From Wolbachia endosymbiont of Oedothorax gibbosus (GTDB taxonomy: Bacteria > Pseudomonadota > Alphaproteobacteria > Rickettsiales > Anaplasmataceae): 64,000 nucleotides of DNA. The position numbers and the translations under genes were made by a program. The stretch covers positions 1,313,973 to 1,377,972 of the forward strand of contig NZ_OW370567.1 of assembly GCF_936270435.1 (NCBI RefSeq), read 5' to 3'. The notes below the pieces were generated by a model, which saw nothing but the letters and a program-made list of their open reading frames with translations, did no database searches and was not told where the DNA came from. This document shows, one piece after another, positions 18,484 to 26,970 of this stretch (position 1 is its first letter; the number at the start of each line of letters is the position of its first letter).

Positions 18484-19464
18484 ACCCCAGTTATGGATTA
18501 ACCAACGAAGTAAAGCTGAGAAATACAGGGCTTTTTCGATTGCATTGAATAAGAAATGAGGGTAGAAAAAATATGTACCAAGAAATTTACTGTGGATCTA
18601 TGCCGAGTGTGCTCAAGTTCAAATTTGTTTTTTAGGCAGCCAAAAACCGTTTCAACAATCGATCTTTTCCCTAGTAAAATCTTCTCTTTCAGCGAAATCA
18701 GTGCATTTTTCATACCTTTTTTCACTTTAGTGACGAGTTTTAGACCTCTATCGAATAGTTTCTCAAAGAGCTCTTTCTTTATATAGCCCTTATCTCCAAA
18801 CAAAAGTCCAGTTAGTTTTTTGGTTAGAGTTGGTACAGGTTTTCTGTCATCGACGTTACCTCTGGTTAGCGTAACACCTTGAATTTCACCTATTTCATTG
18901 ATTACTACATGTAATTTAAAACCAAAAAACCAGCCGTAAGTATTCTTTCCTAACTCTGCTAATCCTTTGAAAACCTTATTTCTTGAGATTCTTTTTCGAT
19001 GGCATACTGCTATTGAAGTAGAATCTATGTAGGAAATCCCGGTCATTTTTGCTTGTTCACAAAACCATTGCAAAAGTAATGCTAAATACCACAAAACTCG
19101 CGGCTTTAAGGCAATAAATCTGTGATATGAAGGCAGCTTTGAAAACTCTGATCTATAGAATAACTGAAGATAACAAAGATAAAAAGCCTTGAAGTTTTTA
19201 CATGGTGATTTATGGTATAATAGGATTATGGTTAGAATTTCTGAGTGCGCTATTTCTGGTACTCTGGTTGGTTTTTTGCCGTTTGATAAGAACCTATTTG
19301 CAAAATTATCATCTACCGCACGACAAAAATCCTCGACGCAACAGTACAGTTCTGTAATATCTTTCTTCATGGGTAACCTCTTATTATTACTAAAATACTC
19401 GAGTTTACCCTGTTTCCCTCTTCTTAGTTATACTTTTATCTATTTTCTAATCCATAACTGAGGT
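18484..19464 (-). mobile_element. IS982-family insertion sequence, copy 2 (981 bp)
   Basis: Same length and ends as copy 1, in the minus orientation. The target duplication is TTTTAA (18478-18483 and 19465-19470). Removing the element and one duplication joins the two halves of the degenerate IS110 gene, so it inserted into an element already present. Confidence 0.93.
18498..19370 (-). CDS. IS982-family transposase, copy 2
   Basis: The 290-residue product is identical to that of copy 1, with all DDE motifs and no frame damage. Because copies 2 and 3 lie in the same orientation 14.4 kb apart with near-total identity, they are natural substrates for a deletion that would remove purB, rplI-rpsR-rpsF and dnaE, an event that selection should forbid. 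Confidence 0.95.
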   Translation of the reverse strand: MKKDITELYCCVEDFCRAVDDNFANRFLSNGKKPTRVPEIAHSEILTIILLYHKSPCKNFKAFYLCYLQLFYRSEFSKLPSYHRFIALKPRVLWYLALLLQWFCEQAKMTGISYIDSTSIAVCHRKRISRNKVFKGLAELGKNTYGWFFGFKLHVVINEIGEIQGVTLTRGNVDDRKPVPTLTKKLTGLLFGDKGYIKKELFEKLFDRGLKLVTKVKKGMKNALISLKEKILLGKRSIVETVFGCLKNKFELEHTRHRSTVNFLVHIFSTLISYSMQSKKPCISQLYFVG

Positions 19465-20046
19465 TTTTAAGGATTTTTTGACGTTGTTGTAACTCACGGC
19501 TTTCATCAATAATTTTTTGTATAGTATTATTGAGTTCATCTATTTGACTATTAAAGAATTCTATAGTTTTTTGACAACTTTCCTTTATATGATCATTTTC
19601 CGGTGCTTCTAGTCTGCATTTTTCTTGAGCTCTCATTTGCGTCATATCATCACGACGTTGACAAAGTGCGATCAAAGTTGTTTGTTTTTTAGAGGTAGGT
19701 ACAAATAGAGAGAGAGTTCTATGGCGCATATTGAGCAAGAGCCCTTGCGTCTAGACTTTGCTAAAGTTCCGTGAGACAAGATGAAGCTTTTTACTTTACG
19801 ATTATTAGCTCGATGCACTGCAATATTTTTGTTAATAAGAAAATGTGATAAGCCAAGCTCATATTTCCCTGTGTTTTCTAAAGTCACTAAAGAATTAGGT
19901 AGAACATCTGAAAATTTTTGAAACAGTTGTTGCCAACCGTAAATATTGTTGTCAAATTCCACAGAGTTCTTCTGTTCGTGAACCGCAACAACATTTTTAA
20001 ATTTTCCGATGTCAATGCCAATAAAATTTTGGTAAGATGTAACCAT

Positions 20047-20498
20047 AATAACCTCGATAGTTTCAATTAATTTAAGATTGTAAACGGGTGCATACATATG
20101 TCCCAAACAACTATTCAAACGTATCGAGAGATGGGGCTAGTGTACCTTGATTAGAACGGTTGTAATACCAATGTTTTATCGGTCGCACACGCCCGCTATT
20201 CCTATAGTGAGTAGGGTTATCTTCCCTCTTGTTTCTTTTATAACATATTTTTAACTTACAATGTTTTAAGCTTGAGCATTAGATGGAGAAGGGAAGAACT
20301 CTGAAAAATCCCTTAGATATAAAATTTGTTCAATAGGTAAGAGTTCCCTTCTCAAAAGTAAAGGCTGGACGGTATCGTAGAAAGACATACTGTAATTGCT
20401 GTTGAATGATGGAGAGACATACTCCATTATTTTGGCACGAAGTAACGAATTCAGTAGAATAAGTTCTTCAAAAATAATTTAAACTTTTACAGTAGGTC
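20047..20498. ncRNA. structured leader between two divergent IS110 elements, candidate bridge RNA
   Basis: This 450-bp gap separates the 5' ends of the degenerate (minus) and intact (plus) IS110 transposase genes and holds no frame of note. On the plus side a long hairpin is visible: 20286-20302 pairs with 20340-20353 (14 bp with a 3-base bulge) around a 37-base loop, followed by a smaller TGGAG/CTCCA hairpin near 20411. IS110-family elements are known to encode a bridge RNA in a long non-coding end, on the 5' side in the IS110 group, and the 3' side here is almost absent. That this is a bridge RNA is inference from position and structure; I have not matched its loops to target and donor. Confidence 0.4.
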
Positions 20499-21515
20499 AT
20501 GAAATATTATAGCGGATTAGATGTCTCACTCAAAGAAACTTTTATTAGTATCGTTGATGAGAAAGGAAAAGTTGTTAAAGAAGAAGTTGTTGCAAGCGAA
20601 AGTGGCGCAATAGCTAAATGTCTACTTGGCCAAGACAAAAAATATGAAGCCATAGGAATAGAAAGTGGACAGTTGTCAATATCAATGTGCAAAGAACTAA
20701 GGAGTTTTGGATTGCCAGTAATTTGTGTGGATGCAAGGCATATGGCAGCAGCGTTGTCTGCAAGAATCAATAAGAATGATAAAAATGACGCAAGAGGTAT
20801 AGCTCAAATGATGAGAGTTGGGCTATACAAAGAAGTGTTAGTAAAATCAGATGAATCTTGTCAAATAAAAGTAGTACTTGGAAGTAGAAGGCAGTTAATA
20901 TGCAGCAAACAGCAAATTGTCGGAACAATAAGAGGGTTATTGAAGATACATGGAATAAAGCTTGGTAAAGGATCAAAATTTGAAACTTTTGCTTTAAGAA
21001 TACAAGAGGCAATAAATAATTTGGATGAAATCAGTAGGAGTTCAATAGAAGCATTAGTTTGCAGTTTGGAAGCAATAGAAGAGTCAATAAGGAAGCTTGA
21101 CAAAATACTTTCAGAACAAGGCAAAAAAGATGAAGATTGCAAATTGTTAACTACTGTTCCAGGAGTTGGTATTATAGTAGCAATGACATACAAAGCTGCA
21201 ATAGATGATGCATATAGGTTTGAAACATCTTATGCAGTTGGAGCCTATATGGGATTGAGCCCAAGACAGTATGCTTCTGGAGAGATTGATCGGCATGGAA
21301 GTATATCAAAAATGGGACCAGTAGAATGTAGGAATGTGTTGTACGAAGCAGCACAAGTCTTACTTACAATCAGTCGGAAAAATTTTAAGTTGAGAAGCTG
21401 GGTTGCGAAGAAAAAAGGGATGAAAAAAGCAATTGTAGCAGTAGCAAGAAAATTAGCTGTAATTATGCATCGGATGTTGGTTAGCAAAACAGAGTTTTGT
21501 TATGTAATAGTTTAG
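20499..21515 (+). CDS. IS110-family transposase, apparently intact
   Basis: A 338-residue recombinase of the IS110 family. The N-terminal DEDD domain has YSGLDVSLKETF (first Asp), AIGIESGQLS (Glu) and KNDKNDARGIAQMM (Asp pair, about 91-104); a helical linker follows (about 130-210); the C-terminal Transposase_20 domain has TTVPGVGIIVAMTYKAAI and SYAVGAYMGLSPRQYASGE with the catalytic-serine region SISKMGPVECRNVLYEAAQ. The last four residues and stop (from about 21503) are encoded by the terminal repeat of the adjoining IS481 element, so the native C-terminus may be slightly altered. I see no other damage. Confidence 0.88.
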   Translation: MKYYSGLDVSLKETFISIVDEKGKVVKEEVVASESGAIAKCLLGQDKKYEAIGIESGQLSISMCKELRSFGLPVICVDARHMAAALSARINKNDKNDARGIAQMMRVGLYKEVLVKSDESCQIKVVLGSRRQLICSKQQIVGTIRGLLKIHGIKLGKGSKFETFALRIQEAINNLDEISRSSIEALVCSLEAIEESIRKLDKILSEQGKKDEDCKLLTTVPGVGIIVAMTYKAAIDDAYRFETSYAVGAYMGLSPRQYASGEIDRHGSISKMGPVECRNVLYEAAQVLLTISRKNFKLRSWVAKKKGMKKAIVAVARKLAVIMHRMLVSKTEFCYVIV

Positions 21516-21522
21516 ACTTGAT

Positions 21523-22869
21523 GGGAATGTTCAAAAAAGTGTGTCAAACCGAAAAAAAAGTAATAAATTGATATAAAAAAAATGGAGGTTTCACATATGA
21601 ATCAAAGAATAGCAAATAAAACTACTGGATTGGTAGATTATAAAGAATTAGAAACAAATATCCTGTCGTCTATACGAGAAGGAAGGCCGCTGACGGGAAG
21701 GGACGGAGTATTAACACCATTGATAAAAAAGCTGCTGGAGGCAAGTTTGGAAGGTGAAATAGAAAATCACTTGTTGGCTGAAAGCGAAGAAAATAATCGA
21801 AGAAATGGGAGAAATGGAAAGACTTTAAGGACAAGTGCCGGTTCATTTGAACTTTTGACGCCAAGGGATAGAGAAGGAAGTTTTGAGCCGCAAATAGTCA
21901 AAAAAAGGCAAACAAACTTACATCCAGAGCTTGAAACGAAGATCTTGAGCACATTTGCCAGTGGTATGAGTTATAGAGATATAGCGTCACACGTTGAGGA
22001 AATTTATGATCACAAAATATCGGCGGCAGAGATATCAAGTATTACCGACAAATTGCTACCGGTAATCAACGAATGGCGTAGTCGCCCATTGCAGTCTGTG
22101 TACCCAATAGTGTTCATGGATGGCATGTTTTTCAAAGTTAAGGAGGACGGGCATTGCGTAAGTAAATGCATGTATAATATATTAGGCGTAGATCAAAATG
22201 GCAGAAAAGAGGTACTAGGCTTTTATTTAGCCGAAAGTGAGGGAGCCAACTTCTGGTTAGGGGTATTAAATGACCTAAAAGAGAGAGGAGTAGAGGATAT
22301 TCTGATTGCCTGCGTCGATGGTCTAAAAAGTTTTCCTGCAGCAATAAATAGTGTGTTTCCTAAAGCAGAAGTACAGCTATGTATAGTGCATCAGATAAGG
22401 AATTCATTGAAATATGTATCCAGCAAAGATGTGAAAGTTTTCATGAACGATTTGAAGAAAATATATCGTGCTTCAAGTAAAGAAATCGCTGAGAATTATT
22501 TGCTTGAGCTGGAAGAAAAATGGGGTGAAAAATATCCTTTGGTTATAAAATCGTGGCAAAATAATTGGGAAAATTTATCTGGTTATTTTAAGTATTCTGG
22601 GCCAGTTAGAAAGCTGATTTATACCACCAATCCTATTGAGGGGTTGCATAGACAGATTAGAAAATTCACTAAAACTAAGGGCTCATTTACTAGTACAAAT
22701 GCCTTGTACAAACAGGTATATTGTGCTATAAAAAAGGCAGAGCAAAATTGGATTATGGCTATACCTAATTGGGCTTTAACTATATCTCAACTTGATATTT
22801 TCTTTCCTGGTAGATTGAAAATTGAGTTGAATTAAAAATGCGGTTTGACACACTTTTTTGAACATTCCC
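21523..22869 (+). mobile_element. IS256-family insertion sequence, complete
   Basis: 1347 bp, bounded by inverted repeats that begin GGGAATGTTCAAAAAAGTG and end with the complement near 22869, and flanked by an exact 8-bp duplication GACTTGAT (21515-21522 and 22870-22877). The 8-bp size is typical for IS256. It interrupts the terminal repeat of the IS481-type element. Both ends and the transposase are intact. Confidence 0.93.
21597..22835 (+). CDS. IS256-family (mutator-type) transposase
   Basis: A 412-residue mutator-type transposase. It shows LLEASLEGEIENHLL, NRRNGRNGKTLRTSAGSFEL, the PIVFMDGMFFKV segment (first Asp), the IACVDGLKSFPAAINSVFP block (second Asp), the QLCIVHQIRNSLKYV signature and TTNPIEGLHRQIRKFTKTKG with the catalytic Glu. 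An ATG at 21582 is also in frame, but its bases form the GGAGG ribosome site of the ATG at 21597, which gives MNQRIANKTTG and is chosen. A broken relative lies at 3992-4170. Confidence 0.93.
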   Translation: MNQRIANKTTGLVDYKELETNILSSIREGRPLTGRDGVLTPLIKKLLEASLEGEIENHLLAESEENNRRNGRNGKTLRTSAGSFELLTPRDREGSFEPQIVKKRQTNLHPELETKILSTFASGMSYRDIASHVEEIYDHKISAAEISSITDKLLPVINEWRSRPLQSVYPIVFMDGMFFKVKEDGHCVSKCMYNILGVDQNGRKEVLGFYLAESEGANFWLGVLNDLKERGVEDILIACVDGLKSFPAAINSVFPKAEVQLCIVHQIRNSLKYVSSKDVKVFMNDLKKIYRASSKEIAENYLLELEEKWGEKYPLVIKSWQNNWENLSGYFKYSGPVRKLIYTTNPIEGLHRQIRKFTKTKGSFTSTNALYKQVYCAIKKAEQNWIMAIPNWALTISQLDIFFPGRLKIELN

Positions 22870-22886
22870 GACTTGATCTGACAGGC

Positions 22887-23960
22887 GTGAATTAACTGAC
22901 AGAAGAATTGACAAAGTCAAAACCAAAATCAGCATCCTGTTTAATGCTATCAATATTTTTCTGATAAGCAATATGCATACTATCAAAAAAGGTTTGCATA
23001 GGATAGCAATATTTACCTGAATGCGGTCTAGATCTATTGTAAGAATGCACCCAATGGTCTACATCTAACTGAAGTTCTGCCAAAGAGGTGTAAATTTTCT
23101 TTCTAAAGATAATATTGATCTTGCATAGTTCTGTGGAACCTTTCACATATGCCATTAGTCTGTGGAGAACGAGCTTTGGTTCGAGAATGATCAATATTTT
23201 CTACCCCCAAATACAGCTGGTAAGCGTGATTTTCCGGTCTGCCACAATACTCTGTACCACGATCCGTCAAAACGCGTAGTAATGATACTTTCTGTTCATC
23301 AAAAAACGGTATTACCCTATCATTAAGAAGATCTGCACCTGTGATAGCAGTCCTTTCTGTGTAAAGCTTAGCAAAAGCAACTCTAGAATAGGTATCAACA
23401 AAGGTTTGCTGGTAAATTCTTCCAATACCTTTGATATTACCCACATAATAACTGTCTTGGCTACCCAAGTATCCTGGATGCTCTGTTTCAATTTCTCCAT
23501 GGGCCTCTTTTTCTTCCTTAGCCTTCTCTAGAGCTGTTATCTGCTCTTCTGTTAAAATGCTGAGCTACTTTTGCTTCTAATGCCTTTAACCTCTTTTTGA
23601 AATTTTCAAGATTGTTTCTTTGCCACACTGATCTTATTCCACTTGCAGAGATGAGAATTCCTCTCTTCGTTTGCTGCTCTTTCTTGTCCATATGCTGGAA
23701 ATTCTATTGCTATTTCAATTACTGCTTTTTCTATATCCTCCGATACTCTATTTGCATATAATGGCTTGCTTTTCGCTCTTCTCCTCCTGTTTCATACAGT
23801 TCTTTGAAGCGGTAAAATGTATCCCTTGAATATCCCATTACCTTACACGCCTGTGATACATTTCCTAATTGCTTTGCAAGTTCTAGCAATCCCAACTTTG
23901 GTTTTAGTATTTTTTCTTGTGTTGCCTGACACTCCTTTAAAATTTGTTCATATTTTTATC
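22887..23960 (-). pseudogene. IS481-type transposase (rve integrase core), frameshifted
   Basis: Read on the minus strand, the N-terminal helix-turn-helix part (about 23960-23500, with a 'CKVMGYSRDTFYRFKELYETGG'-like stretch split over frames) is broken. The integrase core is readable from 23468: YYVGNIKGIGRIYQQTFVDTYS (Asp), VLTDRGTEYCGRPENHAYQL (Asp) and TKARSPQTNGICERFHRTMQ (Glu), then a frameshift near 23110 and the C-terminal tail LAELQLDVDHWVHSYNRSRPHSGKYCYPMQTF. At least three frame breaks make it inactive. Confidence 0.85.
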
Positions 23961-24000
23961 TTACTTTGTTTGCCTGTCAGATCAAGTCTAAACTATTACA

Positions 24001-24767
24001 TTTTAAGCTTTTTCCAACTAGCACAATCCATAATTAAAAAGGCCTCTTGAGACTCCAAATCTTTCGACATTTGCTCCAAAAATATGTTCATACAATCAGT
24101 GTTTACGTTTGGTGCAAATAGGCTGAAATCTTCTCCACTTCTGGGTTTACAGCACTATAAAGATAGAAATTTTCTCTACCTATTTTCACCTTTACCTGCG
24201 TTCTCATACCTTTTTTAAACCATCCATGTCCAACTTTTGAATGCGTTCCAAATCGAGATTCATCGAAGAAAAATACCTCTTTTTGAGGATATGAATTTAC
24301 TTTCTCATTGAGATTTTTTTTTGAATTCTTCCTGTTTTTTTGGATCTTGTTTATGGTGCATTGGTCGTGGTGTTATGTAGATCTTTTGCATCTCGCTGTG
24401 AACTGTAGATTTGCTGATATTTAAGCCAAATTCTTCTAATATCTTCACTTTTACTTCTTTAATAGTAATGTTCGGATTTTCTTCTATCCACATCTCAATT
24501 TGCCCGCGTTGACTCTGATTTAGTATACTTTTTCTACGGCGCTCAGGCGGCGCAAACAGTTTTTCTATCCTTCCAAATTTTAGGTCATTCAGTCAATGCG
24601 GTTCTCGAGATTTTACACACTCTTGCTACCTCCGATATACTGTGCTTTTTGGCTGCTATTACGGCTTGTAATTTCTTTGAAACATATGCATTATTCCTTA
24701 CTTTTTTCAACATTTCCTTTGCTAAATCCACAACTTTTTCGTCTAATAATTTTGATACCAATGCCAT
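24001..24767 (-). pseudogene. IS630-family transposase, truncated and frameshifted
   Basis: From 24767 on the minus strand the product reads MALVSKLLDEKVVDLAKEML and KHSISEVARVCKISRTALTE (a helix-turn-helix), then, in shifted frames, LFAPPERRRKS and MWIEENPNITIKEVKVKILE, ITPRPMHHKQ, and the DDE core VFFFDESRFGTHSKVGHGWF, FYLYSAVNPRSGEDFSLFAP and AFLIMDCASWKK. It is cut exactly at the IS481 end (24000), so the last catalytic block (the YLPPYSPELNPVE-type region expected next) is absent. Two frameshifts also occur. The element's other end should lie near 24835, but I cannot fix its terminal repeat. Confidence 0.85.
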
Positions 24768-25369
24768 TCCAAAACTCCATCATTATACTGCCTTAGTATA
24801 ACCTTCTCACTTCTATTGTCTATTTGTTTGTTATGTAATAGGAATTGGTATGAGAAGACAAATAGAATATACGATAAATTCACTTAAACCTCCAGTTATA
24901 GGCGGAAAGCACTCTTTTTCATTTGTATCATTATTATTGAGAATTGGTATTACACAATCACAGCGAGGAAACACATTCCTCGAACGGATAATTTCATTAT
25001 ACTTAACATGGAAACAAAAGGGGCTAAACCCTTTCCAAAATCTCCTATCTATTGTTTCTTAAACCACTCTGCTGAACGGATACCAGAAAACATTCCATTG
25101 ACATGCTGAACAACAGATACGACACTATGTCGTTTACCGTAAAAACTCATATTTTACACAATCACAGCGAGGAAACACATTCCTCGAACGGATAATTTCA
25201 TTATACTTAACATGGAAACAAAGGGGCTTTCCAAAATCTCCTATCTATTGTTTCTTAAACCACTCTGCTGAACGGGTACTTTCAGAGAATCCATAGGAGA
25301 GTTTGCTAATGTATGCTCTTAAGTTGACGCCACTGCCTGAACGGATACCTAAACATAGTTTAGTTCGAA
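24768..25369. repeat. gene-free stretch with a ~120-bp direct repeat
   Basis: No gene is recognised. Two copies of a 120-128 bp sequence lie in direct orientation at 24952-25079 and 25156-25275, differing mainly by an 8-base deletion in the second. Each contains a perfect 7-bp hairpin CGAGGAA/TTCCTCG and ends with 'ctgctgaacgg'. The short phrase 'gaacgg(a/g)ta' occurs several more times (25074, 25187, 25340), as in small repetitive spacers. Origin unknown; it sits between the IS pile-up and tRNA/purB. Confidence 0.75.
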
Positions 25370-25442
25370 TGGCTGAGGAGGGACTTGAACCCCCGACCAA
25401 GAGATTATGATCCTCCTGCTCTACCAACTGAGCTACTCAGCC
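25370..25442 (-). tRNA. tRNA with CAU anticodon (Ile2-like or Met)
   Basis: The minus strand folds as a full cloverleaf: acceptor GGCTGAG/CTCAGCC with A73, D arm GCTC…GAGC, anticodon stem GGAGG/TCTCT around loop ATCATAA, and T arm with GGTTCAAGTCC. The anticodon is CAT. The 'TTGGTCG' variable region and T-arm resemble tRNA-Ile2 (CAU modified to lysidine-AU) more than elongator Met, but this is not decisive by eye. CCA is not encoded. Its 5' base overlaps the last base of the purB stop codon. Confidence 0.9.
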
Positions 25443-26734
25443 TAATTAAAAACCTTATTATACACATGATCTATATGTTTCATATAATATTTCAAATCAA
25501 ACAAAGATTCAAGTTTTTTAGAGTTAATAACTTCAAGTAAGGATTTATCTTGTTTCAATTCGGCCAAAAAATCACTATTGTCTTGTTTCACTTTCATTGC
25601 ATTGCTCTGAACAATTTTATACGCCTCTTCCCTCGCCAAACCACTATTTACTAACTCAAGCAATACACGCTGTGAGAAAACTAAACCTTTCGAAGAATTT
25701 AAGTTCTTTTCAATGTTTTCCTTGTTGATCACCAATTTATCTATCAAATCTGTTAATCGCACTAAAGCAAAATCCATTGTTATACAAGCATCAGGAGCAA
25801 TGCATCTTTCCACAGACGAGTGTGATATATCACGTTCGTGCCACAATGCAACATTTTCTAACGCAGGAAACACATAGCTGCGTATTAAGCGTGAGAGTCC
25901 GGTTAAATTTTCACTTAAAATAGGATTACATTTGTGTGGCATAGCAGAGCTTCCCTTCTGTCCAGTGGAAAAATGCTCAGAAATTTCGCCGATTTCAGTT
26001 CTTTGCAAATGACGAATTTCAATTGCAATATTTTCTATTGAGCTTGCAATCACTCCCAAAACTGAAAAGAACATGGCATGTCTATCACGAGGAATGACTT
26101 GAGACGATATGGTTTCAGGTATGAGTCCCATTTCTTTCGCTACATACTCTTCAACAAACGGATCAACATTTGCAAAATTACCTACTGCACCTGATATTTT
26201 ACAAATTGAGATTTCTTTTTGCGCGCTAATTAATCTTTGATAATTGCGTTTAAATTCAGCATAAAATCTAGCAAATTTTAATCCAAGAGTTGTTGGTTCT
26301 GCATGCATTCCATGACTGCGCCCAATACATGCAACATCTTTATAATCCTCAGCTTTTTTTTTCAATACTGCAAGTATATTTTTTAGATTCTCGAGTAAAA
26401 TATCACATGACTCTTTCAACTGCACCGCAAGGCATGTATCTAAAACATCAGAACTTGTCATTCCATAATGAAGATAACGAACATCAACTCCCGCTTTTTC
26501 AGCAATGTATGTCAAAAAAGCTATAACATCATGTTTTACAATGGATTCAATTTCGTTGATACATTCAACATCAAATTCAATAGCACCAGAAAGCTTCTGA
26601 GCAACACTATTTGGAATCACTCCTAACTCTGCTTGAGCTTCACACGCTAATTTTTCTATTTTAAGCCATATATTAAATTTATTATTTTCCTCCCAAATGG
26701 AAGACATTTCTTTTCTGCTATAGCGGGGAATCAT
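25442..26734 (-). CDS. purB: adenylosuccinate lyase
   Basis: PurB removes fumarate from SAICAR and from adenylosuccinate in purine synthesis. The 430-residue protein has the family start MIPRYSRKEMSSIWEE, the HYGMTSSDVLDT region (about 86-97), GRSHGMHAEPTTLGLK (about 137-152) and the fumarate-lyase signature GSSAMPHKCNPILSENL (about 259-275) with the catalytic Ser loop. Length is normal. The start codon lies just beyond a MITE-like insertion, and a second, diverged copy of the first 11 codons lies on the other side of that insertion next to rplI (see 26932-26970). The insertion therefore separates purB from the ribosomal gene cluster whose operon it probably followed. Confidence 0.96.
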   Translation of the reverse strand: MIPRYSRKEMSSIWEENNKFNIWLKIEKLACEAQAELGVIPNSVAQKLSGAIEFDVECINEIESIVKHDVIAFLTYIAEKAGVDVRYLHYGMTSSDVLDTCLAVQLKESCDILLENLKNILAVLKKKAEDYKDVACIGRSHGMHAEPTTLGLKFARFYAEFKRNYQRLISAQKEISICKISGAVGNFANVDPFVEEYVAKEMGLIPETISSQVIPRDRHAMFFSVLGVIASSIENIAIEIRHLQRTEIGEISEHFSTGQKGSSAMPHKCNPILSENLTGLSRLIRSYVFPALENVALWHERDISHSSVERCIAPDACITMDFALVRLTDLIDKLVINKENIEKNLNSSKGLVFSQRVLLELVNSGLAREEAYKIVQSNAMKVKQDNSDFLAELKQDKSLLEVINSKKLESLFDLKYYMKHIDHVYNKVFN

Positions 26735-26756
26735 TTTTGATTTATTCCAATAATGG

Positions 26757-26893
26757 TGTCATTCCAGTGCGTGACACTGGAATCCAGATATAAAAGTATT
26801 TGCAAATTATTCAATGGACAACGGATTCTAGAAGCATAAAATAATGTCCATGATGAAATAAACTGGATTCCAGTGTCACGCACTGGGATGACA
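26757..26893. repeat. MITE-like element with 31-bp terminal inverted repeats
   Basis: 26757-26787 (TGTCATTCCAGTGCGTGACA…) and 26863-26893 are inverted copies of each other with a single mismatch, enclosing about 75 bp. Each repeat is also self-complementary (CCAGTG…CACTGG). The interior holds a further small inverted repeat ATGGACA/TGTCCAT. There is no coding capacity. It belongs to the dispersed palindromic repeat group seen at 7200, 34040, 40330 and 62985, but this copy is the clearest complete unit. It is followed at 26899-26918 by another half copy. Confidence 0.85.
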
Positions 26894-26931
26894 GGAGGGG
26901 AGCACTGGGATGACACCAGCTTAGCCATGGC

Positions 26932-26970
26932 AGACATTTCTTTACGACTATAACAAGGGATCATCTTTGA
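26932..26970 (-). pseudogene. duplicated 5' end of purB beside rplI
   Basis: On the minus strand, immediately after the rplI stop codon, 39 bases read MIPCYSRKEMSA, matching the purB start MIPRYSRKEMSS at 26703-26741 with several base differences. The reading frame then runs into the repeat element and ends at the real purB start codon, so no fusion protein results. It is probably the original position of the purB start, left behind when the repeat element arrived or when the region was duplicated. Confidence 0.75.

Larger units (their letters stand above)
18122..20046 (-). pseudogene. IS110-family transposase, frameshifted and split by IS982 copy 2
   Basis: Reading on the minus strand from 20046, the product starts MVTSYQNFIGIDIGKFKNVVAVHEQK, the DEDD/RuvC-like domain of IS110 transposases, and continues to about 19740 (NSLVTLENTGKYELGLSHFL, NRKVKSFILSHG). 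It then changes frame (19738-19465, a coiled-coil linker region ending RQKILK), is cut by IS982 (18484-19464), and resumes as the C-terminal Transposase_20 part LKTVPGKV…, shifting frame again to HPKESGKAVGYRRI and NIRSKLFTAAMSAARS (to 18144). At least two frameshifts preceded or accompany the IS insertion. It is a different IS110 lineage from the intact one at 20499. Confidence 0.85.
21503..24000 (-). mobile_element. IS481-type element with 29-bp inverted repeats, split by IS256
   Basis: The terminal repeats start TGTAATAGTTTAGACTTGAT and continue for nine more bases. They match perfectly over 29 bp between the left end (21503-21522 plus 22878-22886 after removing IS256) and the right end (23972-24000). 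Without IS256 and its duplication the element is 1143 bp, right for IS481. The TGT…ACA ends fit too. No clear target duplication is present (left flank …TTGTTA, right flank TTTTAAGC), and the two flanks belong to different elements (IS110 and IS630), which suggests recombination between IS481 copies. Confidence 0.8.

Noticed and set aside
18556..19461. Plus-strand frames of 76 and 90 codons opposite the IS982 transposase (also at the other copies)
   Set aside because: They recur in every copy only because the DNA is repeated; they are antisense to an intact transposase and show no domain features.
20499..21515. Several 60-110 codon minus-strand frames inside the IS110 gene
   Set aside because: Antisense shadows of the intact transposase; no start signals or recognisable domains.
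24952..25275. Possible CRISPR array from repeated units
   Set aside because: Only two copies, each over 100 bp, no regular short spacers and no cas genes in the window.
26731..26964. 77-codon minus-strand frame between rplI and purB
   Set aside because: It consists of the duplicated purB start followed by translated repeat element; it ends at the true purB start and is not a separate gene.
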